NCBI RefSeq assembly: GCF_004364245.1
Contig: NZ_SOAV01000019.1
Coordinates: forward strand, 55,196-119,195
Direction of reading: 5' to 3'
Length of the DNA: 64,000 nucleotides
Origin: Streptomyces sp. BK208
GTDB lineage: Bacteria > Actinomycetota > Actinomycetes > Streptomycetales > Streptomycetaceae
The position numbers and the translations under genes were made by a program. Shown here piece after piece: positions 32,367 to 41,590 of this stretch (positions within the stretch are counted from its first letter, which is position 1; each line of letters begins with the position of its first letter). Under the pieces are notes generated by a model. It was not told the DNA's origin. It did no database searches and saw nothing but the letters and a program-made list of their open reading frames with translations.

Positions 32367-33023
32367 TCAGCGGCCGCCGGCCCGACGGCCCAGCGGCTCC
32401 GGTCCGCACACCGCCCCCACCACCGCCACCGCCGCCGCCAGCACCGCCCATCTCTCGTGCGCGGCGGGCCAGCGCGGGTCGTCGGCCTGGGCGAACAGTG
32501 CCCAGCCCTCCGGGGCGAGCAGGGGCGCGAGGACTGCCATGACCAGCAAGGACGCCGCGACGAACGGCCCCGGACGCTCCTCGTCCGTCACCCGTACCGC
32601 CAGGGCGGCGGCGGCGAGGGCCAGGACGCCCACCGCCACGGCCTCCAGGGTGACCTCGCCGACCGGAGGGCGGGACGCCGAAGGGGCCAGGAGCAGTACG
32701 ACCGCCCACCACAGGGCGGCGAACGGCGCGACCAGCGCCACCCGCAGCGCCTGCCGGACGAGCCTGGGGACCGGCACGGGCGTGGTGAGGTGGCGGGCCG
32801 GGTCGTCCAGCAGGAAGGCCAGGCCGAGTGCGCCGGTCAGGGCGGCGCACCGCAGCAGCAACAGCGTCTGCCAGGGGGCCGGTTCGGCTCCGACGGCGAG
32901 CGGGGTGCCGGCGATCAGCAGGCCGAGCGTCCCCGCCGCCGCCGACGCGCGCCACGGAAGCGTCCGCCACAGCGGCCCGACCAGGGCCACCGACACTCCC
33001 CGCACCGCCGTCAGTCCTCGCAC
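32367..33023 (-). CDS. membrane protein, probable ABC-exporter subunit
   Basis: The 218-residue protein has about six hydrophobic segments and no catalytic motif. The GTG start at 33023 lies inside the end of the preceding permease gene (13-bp overlap), so it is the last gene of the sigma/anti-sigma/ABC operon. Helix content and position suggest a second permease half or accessory subunit. The frame continues upstream as a shadow of the permease. Confidence 0.7.
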   Translation of the reverse strand: MRGLTAVRGVSVALVGPLWRTLPWRASAAAGTLGLLIAGTPLAVGAEPAPWQTLLLLRCAALTGALGLAFLLDDPARHLTTPVPVPRLVRQALRVALVAPFAALWWAVVLLLAPSASRPPVGEVTLEAVAVGVLALAAAALAVRVTDEERPGPFVAASLLVMAVLAPLLAPEGWALFAQADDPRWPAAHERWAVLAAAVAVVGAVCGPEPLGRRAGGR

Positions 33024-34534
33024 GAGTCCGCCTTCTTCGGTGCGGCGACGCCCAGCAGCCCGGCGACGCGGGCGGTCGTGACGCCCGGCCTGGTCAGCTC
33101 GGCCCAGTGCTCCTTCACCCGCGCCCCGACACCGGCGGGCGGGTCTTCCAGCAGGTGCCGCACGACGTCCGTCTGACCCTCCGTCATGGTCAGCCCGTCG
33201 GTGGGCGACAGGACGAGCGCGGAGCCCGTCACGCTGTCGTCGAGGCGGACCCGGCGCAGGGCGTCCATCGGATCGTCCTGCCAGCTCAGGGAGAGCCACA
33301 TGACGGTGACCATCCGCCCGTCGCAGATCTCGGTGCCCGCCGCCTCCGAGCCCGCGACGAGGACGGCGGCGACGGCACTGGAGAACTCGGGGACCCGGTT
33401 CCCGCCCCAGGCGGTGCCCACGGTCACCTGGTGGGCGCCGGTCAGCGCGGGGATCGCGGTGTCGGCCTCCGGCCCGTACCGGGCGTCGATCCGCTGCCGT
33501 ACGAGGAGGGGCCGGTCGTGCGCGGTGCCGCCCGCCAGGGACTGGACGCCGTCCACCACCCCGGCCCAGGTGCCGGTGCGCGGCTCCCACTCGGGGAAGG
33601 CGCAGTACCTCGACCGGCCGTGCTCGACGCAGGTCAGCTCGGGGCGCACCGAAGCGCGCTCGCGCGCCGCGGTCAGCTCCGGAGAGGGTGACACGCCCTC
33701 GGCCTGGAGCACCCCGCCCGTCACCGCCGCCGCCAGGCTCAGGACGAGGCCCGCCCGGACGAACACACCGCGCCCACCGGCGACGGCCGTCGCGAGGAAG
33801 GCCACGCACAGGGCCGCGCCCGCCAGGTACAGGGCGTGCCAGGCGGCGGGCCGCCCCAGCAGGTCGGAGGGGAAGGTGTCCGGGCCGGACCCCGAGACGG
33901 CCGGCGCCAGCCAGGCCAGGCCGTCCCCGCCGACGGGCGCGGTGCCGAGCACGAGGGTGAGCAGCAGCACGACCACCAGCAGCGGCGCGGCGAACGCCGC
34001 CGACCGCACCAACTGGCCCATCAGCACCCCCAGGACACCGAACGCCAGCACCGTCAGCGGCCCCACCGCCAGCTCGGCGGGCGAACCATGACCGATCGCG
34101 CCGGGCTTGAGCGCCTCCCAGCCGAACTGACCGGCCACGCACACGGCGGTGAGCAGCGCGGCCGGCACCACGGACAGCGCGTGGGCGGCCGCCCGGCGCC
34201 AGGGCTGCAGGACCAGCACCGAGAAGTGCTGCTCGGTGCCGTGCCGCTCGGAACGGACCACAGCACGGTTGGCACACAGCAGGACGGCCAGGCCGACGAG
34301 CATCGGCATGGACTGGGTGGCGCGGTCGGCGTCCTGGAGGGCGGGGTAGCCGTCCCAGGAGTCCGGGGTACGCCAGACGATCCACGCCACGTACGCCACG
34401 AAGGCGATGACGACGGGGATGCTCAGCAGCAGTCTGCGGGCCTCGAACCGGGCCAGCGCGAGCACGGGACGCACCCCGCGCTCGAGCGTCGCCGCCTGTC
34501 CGGACACGGTGTCCTCCGCCAGTGCGGTGCTCAC
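33011..34534 (-). CDS. ABC transporter permease-like membrane protein
   Basis: A 507-residue protein. The N-terminal half has six membrane helices arranged like an ABC-2 permease (LLLSIPVVIAFVAYVAWIVW, then PLLVVVLLLTLVLG, and so on). The C-terminal about 200 residues form a soluble domain with cysteines (ELTCVEHGRSRYCAFPEWEP) probably exposed outside, which recalls peptidase-like extensions of some ABC permeases but has no clear catalytic site. GTG 34534 overlaps the ATPase stop (GTGA). Confidence 0.8.
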   Translation of the reverse strand: MSTALAEDTVSGQAATLERGVRPVLALARFEARRLLLSIPVVIAFVAYVAWIVWRTPDSWDGYPALQDADRATQSMPMLVGLAVLLCANRAVVRSERHGTEQHFSVLVLQPWRRAAAHALSVVPAALLTAVCVAGQFGWEALKPGAIGHGSPAELAVGPLTVLAFGVLGVLMGQLVRSAAFAAPLLVVVLLLTLVLGTAPVGGDGLAWLAPAVSGSGPDTFPSDLLGRPAAWHALYLAGAALCVAFLATAVAGGRGVFVRAGLVLSLAAAVTGGVLQAEGVSPSPELTAARERASVRPELTCVEHGRSRYCAFPEWEPRTGTWAGVVDGVQSLAGGTAHDRPLLVRQRIDARYGPEADTAIPALTGAHQVTVGTAWGGNRVPEFSSAVAAVLVAGSEAAGTEICDGRMVTVMWLSLSWQDDPMDALRRVRLDDSVTGSALVLSPTDGLTMTEGQTDVVRHLLEDPPAGVGARVKEHWAELTRPGVTTARVAGLLGVAAPKKADSCED

Positions 34535-35409
34535 GCGGCCACCTCCGAGCCGGTCGCGCCCGCCGGGCCCGCGCCGTCGAGGACGAGCAGGTAGCCGTCC
34601 TCCAGAGTGGGTTCGGCGGGCTCGGCGCCGGCCGGCGGATCCCCCACGTTCCGGAAGGAGCCCGTCCCGGTGCGCCACCCGGCCTTGGCGCCCGGATCCT
34701 TCTCCGCGCTGCTCCACACCCGCCCGGCGGCCCGCGCGGTCAGCTCGGCCGGGGTCCCGTCGAACCGCACCGTCCCGGCCGCCATGACGATCACCCGGTG
34801 GCAGAGCATCGCCACGTCCTCGGTCTGGTGGGTGGACAGCAGCACGGTCCGTCCCTCCCCCGCCTCGGCGATCAGCTCCCTGAACCGCATCCGCTGCTCG
34901 GGGTCGAGGCCGACGGTCGGCTCGTCGAGCACCAGGAACCCGGGGTCGCCCACCAGCGCGGCGGCCAGCGCGACCCGCTGCCGCATGCCGCCGGACAGCT
35001 TCTTGACCCGGCGTCCGCGCACGTCGCCGAGGCCGGCCTCCTCCAGCACGCGCCGCACCTCGCGGTGCCGCTCCCGGCGGTCCGCGTGCTCCTTGAGGAT
35101 CGCCACGTAGTCGACGAACTCGAAGGCCGTGAAGTCCGGATGGAAACCCGGCGTCTGCGGCAGGTAACCGAGCCGGCGCCGCACCTCCTGCCGGCCGCGC
35201 GAGGTCCCGGGATCGTGCCCGAGGACGGTGAAGGCGCCCCGGTCGGCGGGCACGGCGGTGGCGAGCACACGCAGCAGGGTGGTCTTCCCCGCGCCGTTGG
35301 GCCCGAGCAGCCCGGTGACGCCCGGGGTCAGCCGCAGCGACACGTCGTCGAGGGCGCGGGTGCGCCCGTAGTGGAGGCTGAGCCCGGACGCGGAAACTGT
35401 GGGGGTCAT
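34531..35409 (-). CDS. ABC transporter ATP-binding protein
   Basis: The 292-residue ATPase has Walker A GPNGAGKTT, Q-loop LPQTPGFHPDFTAFEF, signature LSGGMRQR, Walker B FLVLDEPTVGLDPEQR and H-loop STHQ. The C-terminal region after residue 215 (TPAELTAR...) is typical of exporter ATPases of the bacitracin/lantibiotic type. The start ATG 35409 follows GGGAG. It forms an operon with the two membrane genes downstream and the ECF sigma and anti-sigma genes upstream. Confidence 0.92.
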   Translation of the reverse strand: MTPTVSASGLSLHYGRTRALDDVSLRLTPGVTGLLGPNGAGKTTLLRVLATAVPADRGAFTVLGHDPGTSRGRQEVRRRLGYLPQTPGFHPDFTAFEFVDYVAILKEHADRRERHREVRRVLEEAGLGDVRGRRVKKLSGGMRQRVALAAALVGDPGFLVLDEPTVGLDPEQRMRFRELIAEAGEGRTVLLSTHQTEDVAMLCHRVIVMAAGTVRFDGTPAELTARAAGRVWSSAEKDPGAKAGWRTGTGSFRNVGDPPAGAEPAEPTLEDGYLLVLDGAGPAGATGSEVAA

Positions 35410-35464
35410 ACGGCACTCCCGTGCGTGCAAGTGGAACGTGGAAGAGATCAGGAGGGTGGCGGGG

Positions 35465-36334
35465 TCACGCCATGCCGCGGGCGGAGACGTCGAACCGGTC
35501 CCGGAAGAGGAACAGCAGCCCGGCGCCCAGCACCGCCAGGAGCCCGGACACGCCCTGCCCGGCCGCGGTGAACGGCGCCAGCGGACCGTCCGTGGACGCG
35601 CGGGCCGCGTCCGCGGCCAGCAGGACGGCGGCCCAGGCGCCCACGAGCACGGAGGGCGCGGCCACCGGACCCAGCCGCGGCGTGAGCGCGAGCCCGCTCG
35701 TGGTGAGGGCCAGCCCCGGCAGCAGCCAGGCCAGGGCGCCCGGACCGAAACCGGGCAGCGCGAGGCTGGCCAGGCCGCCCACGCCGAGGGCCACGACGAG
35801 CACGGCGACCGTACGGATCATCAGCAGCCGGAAGCCGTGCATCGGCGAGACGACGGCCATCTCGTGGGTGGGGTCCAGGGCGGGCCCGTAGGCGAGCGCC
35901 ACCGAGACCAGCGGCAGCAGCGGGGCGCAGACCAGGAACACCGTGGGCTTGCCGGCGGCACCGGCCGAGACGGCCACGAGGAAGGTCATGAACAGCACGG
36001 TGGCGAGCGCACCGAACCAGGACCGGCGCAGTATGGGCGTGGCCGCGAGCAGTCGCGCGGTGCCGTCGCCCGCGCCGCACCGCGTCAGGAGCCGCTCGAA
36101 CCGGCCCGGCCGGGGCGCGTCCAGCTCGGCGTCGAGCCGGGCCCAGCCCGCGTCCAGTGCGGCGGCGTCGCTCACCTCGGCGAGGGTGCCCCGGCAGGCG
36201 GCGCAGGCGGTCAGGTGGGCGTCGGTGGACCAGAGCGCGGGCGCCGCCAGCTCGCCCCGGGCGTAGGCCCGCAGGTCGTCCTCGTCCACGTGCCAGGTGT
36301 TGCCGTCCTGGCGACGGCTGTCGTCGATCGTCAT
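35465..36334 (-). CDS. zinc-finger (ZAS-type) anti-sigma factor, membrane protein
   Basis: The 289-residue protein has an N-terminal cytoplasmic domain with a zinc-binding anti-sigma motif HLTACAAC (His then Cys-x2-Cys, about residues 40-47) preceded by HVDEDDLRAYARGEL. Six or so membrane helices follow. It should hold the cognate ECF sigma at the membrane and release it on a signal. It overlaps the sigma gene by 4 bp. Having many membrane helices rather than one is less common and suggests that transporter flux or membrane state is sensed. Confidence 0.87.
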   Translation of the reverse strand: MTIDDSRRQDGNTWHVDEDDLRAYARGELAAPALWSTDAHLTACAACRGTLAEVSDAAALDAGWARLDAELDAPRPGRFERLLTRCGAGDGTARLLAATPILRRSWFGALATVLFMTFLVAVSAGAAGKPTVFLVCAPLLPLVSVALAYGPALDPTHEMAVVSPMHGFRLLMIRTVAVLVVALGVGGLASLALPGFGPGALAWLLPGLALTTSGLALTPRLGPVAAPSVLVGAWAAVLLAADAARASTDGPLAPFTAAGQGVSGLLAVLGAGLLFLFRDRFDVSARGMA

Positions 36335-36873
36335 GCCAGCGCCTCCCGCAGCTGCCGGCGGGCCCGCATCGCCCGCGTCTTGACCGTGCCCGGCGGGATG
36401 CCGAGCAGGACGGCCGCCTCACGGGTGGTCAGCCCGTCGACGACGGTGGCCTGGAGCACCGCGCGCAGCTCCGGCGAGAGTCTGGTGAGCGCGCCGGCGA
36501 GGTCACCGTGTTCCACCCCGGCGAGGACGCGCTCCTCCGCCGAGACCTCGTCCCGGTGCCGCAGCCGCGCCAGCGTCTGCCTCAGCCGCCCGCGCGCACC
36601 GTCGCCGCGCAGCACGTCGATCAGCCGCCGCGAGCCGATCCGCCACAGCCAGCCGGCCACGTCGCCCTCCTCCCGGTACCGCGCGCTGCCGCGCCACACC
36701 GCGAGGAAGGTCTCCTGCACGACGTCGTCGACCATGGCGGCGTCGGCGCAGCGCCCGCGCATGCGGGCGGTCAGCCAGGGCGCGTACCGGCGGTACAGCT
36801 CCTCGAAGGCACGCCGGTCGGCATCCGCCGCGACGGCCCGCAGCAGCTCCCCGTCGCTTCTCGTTTCGCTCAC
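36331..36873 (-). CDS. ECF RNA polymerase sigma factor
   Basis: A 180-residue sigma-70 family protein with region 2 (FEELYRRYAPWLTARMRGRC, DDVVQETFLAVWR, GWLWRIGSRRLIDVLR) and region 4 (LRAVLQATVVDGLTTREAAV, GIPPGTVKTRAMRARRQLR) separated by a short linker, as in ECF factors. The next four genes (anti-sigma, ATPase and two membrane proteins) are on the same strand with overlaps or small gaps, so it probably controls this exporter operon. Confidence 0.93.
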   Translation of the reverse strand: MSETRSDGELLRAVAADADRRAFEELYRRYAPWLTARMRGRCADAAMVDDVVQETFLAVWRGSARYREEGDVAGWLWRIGSRRLIDVLRGDGARGRLRQTLARLRHRDEVSAEERVLAGVEHGDLAGALTRLSPELRAVLQATVVDGLTTREAAVLLGIPPGTVKTRAMRARRQLREALA

Positions 36874-36938
36874 ATCTCCTCATCGCACGAGCCCGCCCGA
36901 TCGGTTCACACGATCTCAGGGCCGGTGCGCGGACCGTA

Positions 36939-37004
36939 CGCGGGCCGGGCGCGGACCGGGCGCGGGCCGGGCGCGGACCGGGCGCGGGCCGGGCGCGGCC
37001 CGGG
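36939..37004. repeat. three 22-bp tandem repeats upstream of ppk
   Basis: CGCGGGCCGGGCGCGGACCGGG-type units (22 bp, each of two 11-bp halves) repeat three times in the 327-bp gap between the divergent sigma gene and ppk (36874-37200). The rest of the gap holds a GATCG-N7-CGATC dyad near 36899 close to the sigma gene. I saw no convincing PHO box here even though ppk is phosphate-regulated in relatives. Confidence 0.75.
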
Positions 37005-37200
37005 CGAGGCGAGGTCGCGGCGGGCCTTGCAGGGCGCCGCCGACCTCGCCGTACGCACACTCCGAGAGGGAGGGGCCGACCCGCACACGTGGCCCCGCGG
37101 GCGCACGGCCGACCCGTGCGCGAGTTCCGGAGGGGCGCCGCTATCCCACACGTCATGTCCTCGTAACCATCGATTCAGACAGCCTTGCGAGGCTCGGCGA

Positions 37201-39543
37201 ATGAAGCCGACCGAGCCACAGCCTTCCGGGCCCTTCGGGCCCTCTGACGCGCCTGACCGGCGCGTGGCGCGGAAGAATGGGTTCATGAGGCAGCCGAACA
37301 GCCAGGCAGAGGTCCAGCCCACGCAGCACACGCAGCACGCGCAGCCCTCCGTGGGCTCGATCGCGGCGCACCGCCCCGACACCGTGGCCGCCGCGGTCTC
37401 CGGCCTGGAGCCGGACATCGACGCCGACCTCGACGCGTACGAGGAGTCGGAGGAGTCCCAGGACGGCGGCGCCCGGCTCCCGCAGGGACGTTTCCTGGAC
37501 CGCGAGCGCAGCTGGCTCGCGTTCAACGAACGGGTGCTCGAACTCGCCGAGGACCCGAACACGCCCCTCCTGGAGCGGGCCAACTTCCTCGCGATCTTCG
37601 CCAGCAACCTGGACGAGTTCTTCATGGTCCGCGTCGCCGGCCTCAAGCGCCGCATCGCGACCGGCGTCGCCACCCGCTCCGCCTCCGGCCTCCAGCCCCG
37701 CGAGGTGCTGGACATGATCTGGGCCCGCTCCCGTGAGCTGATGGCCCGGCACGCCGCCTGCTTCCACGAGGACGTCGCCCCGGCCCTGGCCGAGGAGGGC
37801 ATCCACCTGGTCCGCTGGAGCGAGCTGGCGGAGAAGGAGCAGGCCCGCCTGTTCACCCTCTTCCGGCACCGCATCTTCCCGGTCCTCACCCCCCTCGCGG
37901 TCGACCCGGCCCACCCCTTTCCGTACATCTCGGGCCTCTCCCTCAACCTCGCGGTCGTCGTCCGCAACCCCGTCACGGGCCACCGCCACTTCGCCCGCGT
38001 CAAGGTCCCGCCGCTGCTCTCCCGCTTCCTGGAGGCCTCCCCGGGCCGCTACGTCCCCATCGAGGACGTGATCGCCGCCCACCTGGAGGAGCTGTTCCCG
38101 GGCATGGAGGTCCTGGAGCACCACGCCTTCCGCCTCACCCGCAACGAGGACCTGGAGGTGGAGGAGGACGACGCGGAGAACCTTCTCCAGGCCCTGGAGA
38201 AGGAGCTGATGCGGCGGCGCCTGGGTCCGCCCGTCCGCCTGGAGGTCGAGGAGTCCGTCGACCGCGAGGTCCTGGACCTCCTCGTGCGCGAGCTGAAGAT
38301 CGGCGAGGCCGAGGTCTACCCGCTGCCCGGCCCGCTGGACCTCACCGGCCTCTTCCGCATCCACAGCCTGGACCGGCCCGAGCTGAAGTACCCGAAGTTC
38401 GTCGCCGGCACCCACCGTGACCTGGCCGAGGTCGAGTCCGCGTCGGCGCCGGACATCTTCGCCGCCCTGCGCACCAAGGACGTGCTGCTCCACCACCCGT
38501 ACGACTCCTTCTCCACCTCCGTGCAGGCGTTCCTGGAGCAGGCCGCCACCGACCCGGACGTGCTCGCGATCAAGCAGACGCTGTACCGGACCTCCGGCGA
38601 CTCGCCGATAGTCGACGCCCTCATCGAGGCGGCCGAGTCCGGCAAGCAGGTCCTCGTCCTGGTGGAGATCAAGGCCCGCTTCGACGAGTCCGCCAACATC
38701 AAGTGGGCCCGCAAGCTGGAGGAGGCCGGCTGCCACGTGGTCTACGGCCTGGTCGGCCTGAAGACCCACTGCAAGCTCTCGCTGGTCGTCCGGCAGGAGG
38801 GCGAGACGCTGCGCCGCTACAGCCACGTCGGCACCGGCAACTACCACCCGAAGACGGCCCGCCTCTACGAGGACCTGGGCCTGCTCACCTCGGACCCGCA
38901 GGTCGGCGCGGACCTCTCCGACCTGTTCAACCGCCTCTCCGGGTACTCCCGTCGCGAGACCTACCGCCGCCTGCTCGTGGCCCCCAAGTCACTGCGCGAC
39001 GGCCTGGTCTCCCGCGTCCACAAGGAGATCCAGCACCACCGAGCCGGTCGGCCCGCCTATGTCCGCATCAAGGTCAACTCGATGGTCGACGAGGCCGTGA
39101 TCGACGCCTGTTACCGGGCGTCCCAGGCCGGCGTGCCGGTCGACGTGTGGGTGCGCGGGATCTGCGCGCTGCGGCCGGGGGTGCCGGGCCTGTCGGAGAA
39201 CATCCGGGTCCGCTCCGTCCTCGGACGCTTCCTCGAGCACTCGCGCGTCTTCGCCTTCGGCAACGGCGGTGAGCCCGAGGTGTGGCTCGGCAGCGCCGAC
39301 ATGATGCACCGCAACCTCGACCGCCGGATAGAGGCCCTGGTCCGGGTCGCCGACCCGGCCCACCGAGCGGCCCTTAACCGGCTGCTCGAGAACGGCATGT
39401 CCGATGTCACCGCCTCCTGGCACCTCGGCCCGGACGGCGAGTGGACCCGGCACGCGACGGACACGGACGGCCAGCCCCTGCGCAACGTCCAGGAGATGCT
39501 CATAGACGCCCGGAGGCGCCGGCGTGGCACAGCGACACCTTGA
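37201..39543 (+). CDS. ppk: polyphosphate kinase 1
   Basis: A 780-residue PPK1 if ATG 37201 is used; ATG 37285 (MRQPNSQAE) gives 752 residues and is also credible, since the first 100 residues are disordered. The conserved core begins RFLDRERSWLAFNERVLE. The phosphorylated His lies in YSHVGTGNYHPKTARLYEDLG, with a second active-site His in the C2 domain (DMMHRNLDRRIE). Arg residues in IKARFDESANIKWARKLEEAG bind ATP. It makes polyphosphate reversibly from ATP. Loss of ppk in Streptomyces raises antibiotic output. It is followed by a CHAD gene with a 20-bp overlap. Confidence 0.96.
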   Translation: MKPTEPQPSGPFGPSDAPDRRVARKNGFMRQPNSQAEVQPTQHTQHAQPSVGSIAAHRPDTVAAAVSGLEPDIDADLDAYEESEESQDGGARLPQGRFLDRERSWLAFNERVLELAEDPNTPLLERANFLAIFASNLDEFFMVRVAGLKRRIATGVATRSASGLQPREVLDMIWARSRELMARHAACFHEDVAPALAEEGIHLVRWSELAEKEQARLFTLFRHRIFPVLTPLAVDPAHPFPYISGLSLNLAVVVRNPVTGHRHFARVKVPPLLSRFLEASPGRYVPIEDVIAAHLEELFPGMEVLEHHAFRLTRNEDLEVEEDDAENLLQALEKELMRRRLGPPVRLEVEESVDREVLDLLVRELKIGEAEVYPLPGPLDLTGLFRIHSLDRPELKYPKFVAGTHRDLAEVESASAPDIFAALRTKDVLLHHPYDSFSTSVQAFLEQAATDPDVLAIKQTLYRTSGDSPIVDALIEAAESGKQVLVLVEIKARFDESANIKWARKLEEAGCHVVYGLVGLKTHCKLSLVVRQEGETLRRYSHVGTGNYHPKTARLYEDLGLLTSDPQVGADLSDLFNRLSGYSRRETYRRLLVAPKSLRDGLVSRVHKEIQHHRAGRPAYVRIKVNSMVDEAVIDACYRASQAGVPVDVWVRGICALRPGVPGLSENIRVRSVLGRFLEHSRVFAFGNGGEPEVWLGSADMMHRNLDRRIEALVRVADPAHRAALNRLLENGMSDVTASWHLGPDGEWTRHATDTDGQPLRNVQEMLIDARRRRRGTATP

Positions 39544-40912
39544 CCCGACGGACCCCACGGCGACCGCCGGACCGCCCCGACCCGCGAACGCGAACGCGAC
39601 CAGAAACCCGGTCCCCCACACCGGCAGCACGGGCCCGCGCACCGCCGCCGACGCGGCCACAGGCGCAGGCACACGCACGGGGGCGGGCACGAACTCGGTC
39701 CTCCACGCGCCCGCGGACACCAACGCCCTCGCGGACTACCTGCGTGCCCAGGCCACGGAGTTCCTGCGCGCACTGCGCAGGCACCGCGAGTCGGGCCCGG
39801 GGACGGCGGGCACGGGTGCGGGTACGGCCACGGGTGCGGGTACGGCCACGGGTCTGGACGGCACGTCCGGCCGGGGCCCGGGCCGGGCGGCTCCGTCCGC
39901 GGACGACCTGGACGCGGCCCGTGCCCTGCGCCGCGCGGCCCGCCGCATCAGCGGCACCCTGCACACCTTCCAGCCCTTGCTGGACGCCGACTGGGCGGAG
40001 GAGATGCGCCCCGAGCTGGCCTGGCTGTCCGGCACCCTGGCGCTGGAGCACGCGTACGCGTCCCGTCTGGAACGGCTGCTCCAGGCCCTCCACCGGCTGT
40101 CCGGCTCGGCGGCGTTCCCCGCCCCGCGCCCGGTCGGCCGGGCCACCGCCGCCGTGCCGGCCGGGACGCCCGCCGTGGCCCGCCCGCCGTCCCCGGACCG
40201 CGGCAACCTGACGGTGGGCGCGGCCAAGGCGGGCGCGCTGCTCGACCGGCAGCTGACCCTGGCCCGCACCCGGGCGCACTCCACGGCCCTCCAGGCGCTG
40301 GGCAGCAGCCGCTTCCACGCGGTGGCGGACAAGGTCGCCCTACTGGCCAGCGAGGTCCCGCTGCGTGTCCCCGGCCGCCCGGGCCGCGGCGGCGCCCCCG
40401 CCGCCCCCGCCGCCCCCGTCCATGTCTCCGCCTCCGACTCCGGTGCCGCGTCCCACGACCTGCGCCCGCTCGCCGCCGCGGCCCGGGAACGCCTCGCCGA
40501 CGCCGTGGCCGCGCTGCCCCTGGTCGCCGCCGGCAGCCCGTACAACGCCCAGGCACTGGTCCACGGCCTCTCCCCTGACCCGGCACCGCACCCCCAGGAC
40601 GCCCCGTGGCACCAGGTCCGCCTCCTGCTGCGCCTGCACCGCTACGCCCTGGAGGCGCTGGCCGGCGCGGACACCGGGAGCGCCGAGGACGCGGCGGACG
40701 TACGCCTCATCGCCGCCGGTGAGGCCCTGGACCGCCACCGCGACGCCGCGGAGGCCGCCGCGGCCGCCGCCCAGGCCGCCCGGACACCGCGCATCGCCCC
40801 GGCGACGGCGTACGCGCTCGGCGTGCTCCACGCCGACCAGCGGCATGAGGTGGAGGCGGCGAGGTACGCGTTCCAGCACAGCTGGCGCAAGGAACCGATC
40901 AGGCTGCCGTAG
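39524..40912 (+). CDS. CHAD-domain (polyphosphate-binding) protein
   Basis: The 462-residue protein starts at GTG 39524 inside the end of ppk. It has an N-terminal disordered Thr/Gly/Ala-rich segment containing a duplicated TGAGTATGAGTATG stretch. The all-helical CHAD domain follows, with conserved basic helices: ARALRRAARRISGTLHTFQ, GTLALEHAYASRLERLL and the final YAFQHSWRKEPIRLP. CHAD domains bind polyphosphate granules through these Arg/Lys/His residues. Gene overlap with ppk strongly supports a polyphosphate role. Confidence 0.9.
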   Translation: MAQRHLDPTDPTATAGPPRPANANATRNPVPHTGSTGPRTAADAATGAGTRTGAGTNSVLHAPADTNALADYLRAQATEFLRALRRHRESGPGTAGTGAGTATGAGTATGLDGTSGRGPGRAAPSADDLDAARALRRAARRISGTLHTFQPLLDADWAEEMRPELAWLSGTLALEHAYASRLERLLQALHRLSGSAAFPAPRPVGRATAAVPAGTPAVARPPSPDRGNLTVGAAKAGALLDRQLTLARTRAHSTALQALGSSRFHAVADKVALLASEVPLRVPGRPGRGGAPAAPAAPVHVSASDSGAASHDLRPLAAAARERLADAVAALPLVAAGSPYNAQALVHGLSPDPAPHPQDAPWHQVRLLLRLHRYALEALAGADTGSAEDAADVRLIAAGEALDRHRDAAEAAAAAAQAARTPRIAPATAYALGVLHADQRHEVEAARYAFQHSWRKEPIRLP

Positions 40913-40952
40913 GAACCGCCGCAGGACGGCAGGAACAGGAGGCGTGCGCGCC

Positions 40953-41399
40953 GTGAGCCCCGCAGACGACGACACCACGGTCCGCGCGGCCGGCTGCGTC
41001 CTGTGGCGCCGCGCGCCCGCGCCCCCGGCTGCGCCCCCGGGCCTGGAACTGTGCCTCGTGCACCGCCCGAAGTACGACGACTGGTCGCACCCGAAGGGCA
41101 AGCTCAAGCCCGGCGAGGACCCGCTGGCGGGCGCCCTGCGCGAGGTCGCGGAGGAGACCGGGTACGCCGCCGCGCCGGGCACCGAGCTGCCCACCGCGCG
41201 TTACGAGGCGAACGGCCGCCCCAAGGAGGTCCGCTACTGGGCCGCGGCAGCGGGCGCCGGTGCCTTCACCCCCTCCGACGAGGTCGACCGCATCCTGTGG
41301 CTGCCCCCGGACGCGGCTCGCGCCCGCCTCACCGAGCCCCGGGACCGGGACCTCGTCGACGCGCTGCTGGCGACACGCCCCCTCGGAACCAGCCACTGA
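40953..41399 (+). CDS. Nudix hydrolase
   Basis: A 148-residue protein with a complete Nudix box (G-x5-E-x7-REVAEETGY, about residues 50-72, where REVAEE binds the metal) after WSHPKGKL. The GTG start 40953 has AGGAGG ten bases upstream. Its place after ppk and CHAD suggests action on diphosphoinositol-like, diadenosine or polyphosphate-derived compounds, but sequence alone does not fix the substrate. It probably forms an operon with ppk and the CHAD gene. Confidence 0.9.
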   Translation: MSPADDDTTVRAAGCVLWRRAPAPPAAPPGLELCLVHRPKYDDWSHPKGKLKPGEDPLAGALREVAEETGYAAAPGTELPTARYEANGRPKEVRYWAAAAGAGAFTPSDEVDRILWLPPDAARARLTEPRDRDLVDALLATRPLGTSH

Positions 41400-41406
41400 C
41401 CCTGAA

Positions 41407-41440
41407 CCGGCCACCGGCCACCGGCCACCGGCCACCGGGT
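41407..41440. repeat. CCGGCCA heptanucleotide repeat
   Basis: Four perfect copies of CCGGCCA, followed to about 41500 by degenerate versions (CACCGGCCACCGACTACC), fill the first part of the 311-bp gap between the Nudix gene and pstS. The second part of the gap contains the PHO boxes. Confidence 0.8.
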
Positions 41441-41590
41441 AGTGAGCGCCAGCCGCCGGGCACCGGCCACCGACTACCAGGCACCGGCCACCGCCCCCAC
41501 CCCCGCAGCGCGCCGCTCCGTGCCGCACCCCGGAACCCGTCCGTGCCCTCGACGTAAGCGTTCCGTGACCTCACCGCACCGTCCTCAGGG

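Noticed and set aside
37130..37200. Possible PHO box before ppk (GTAACCATCGATTCAGACAGCC)
   Set aside because: It lacks the GTTCACC core in 11-bp register; the match is no better than expected by chance.
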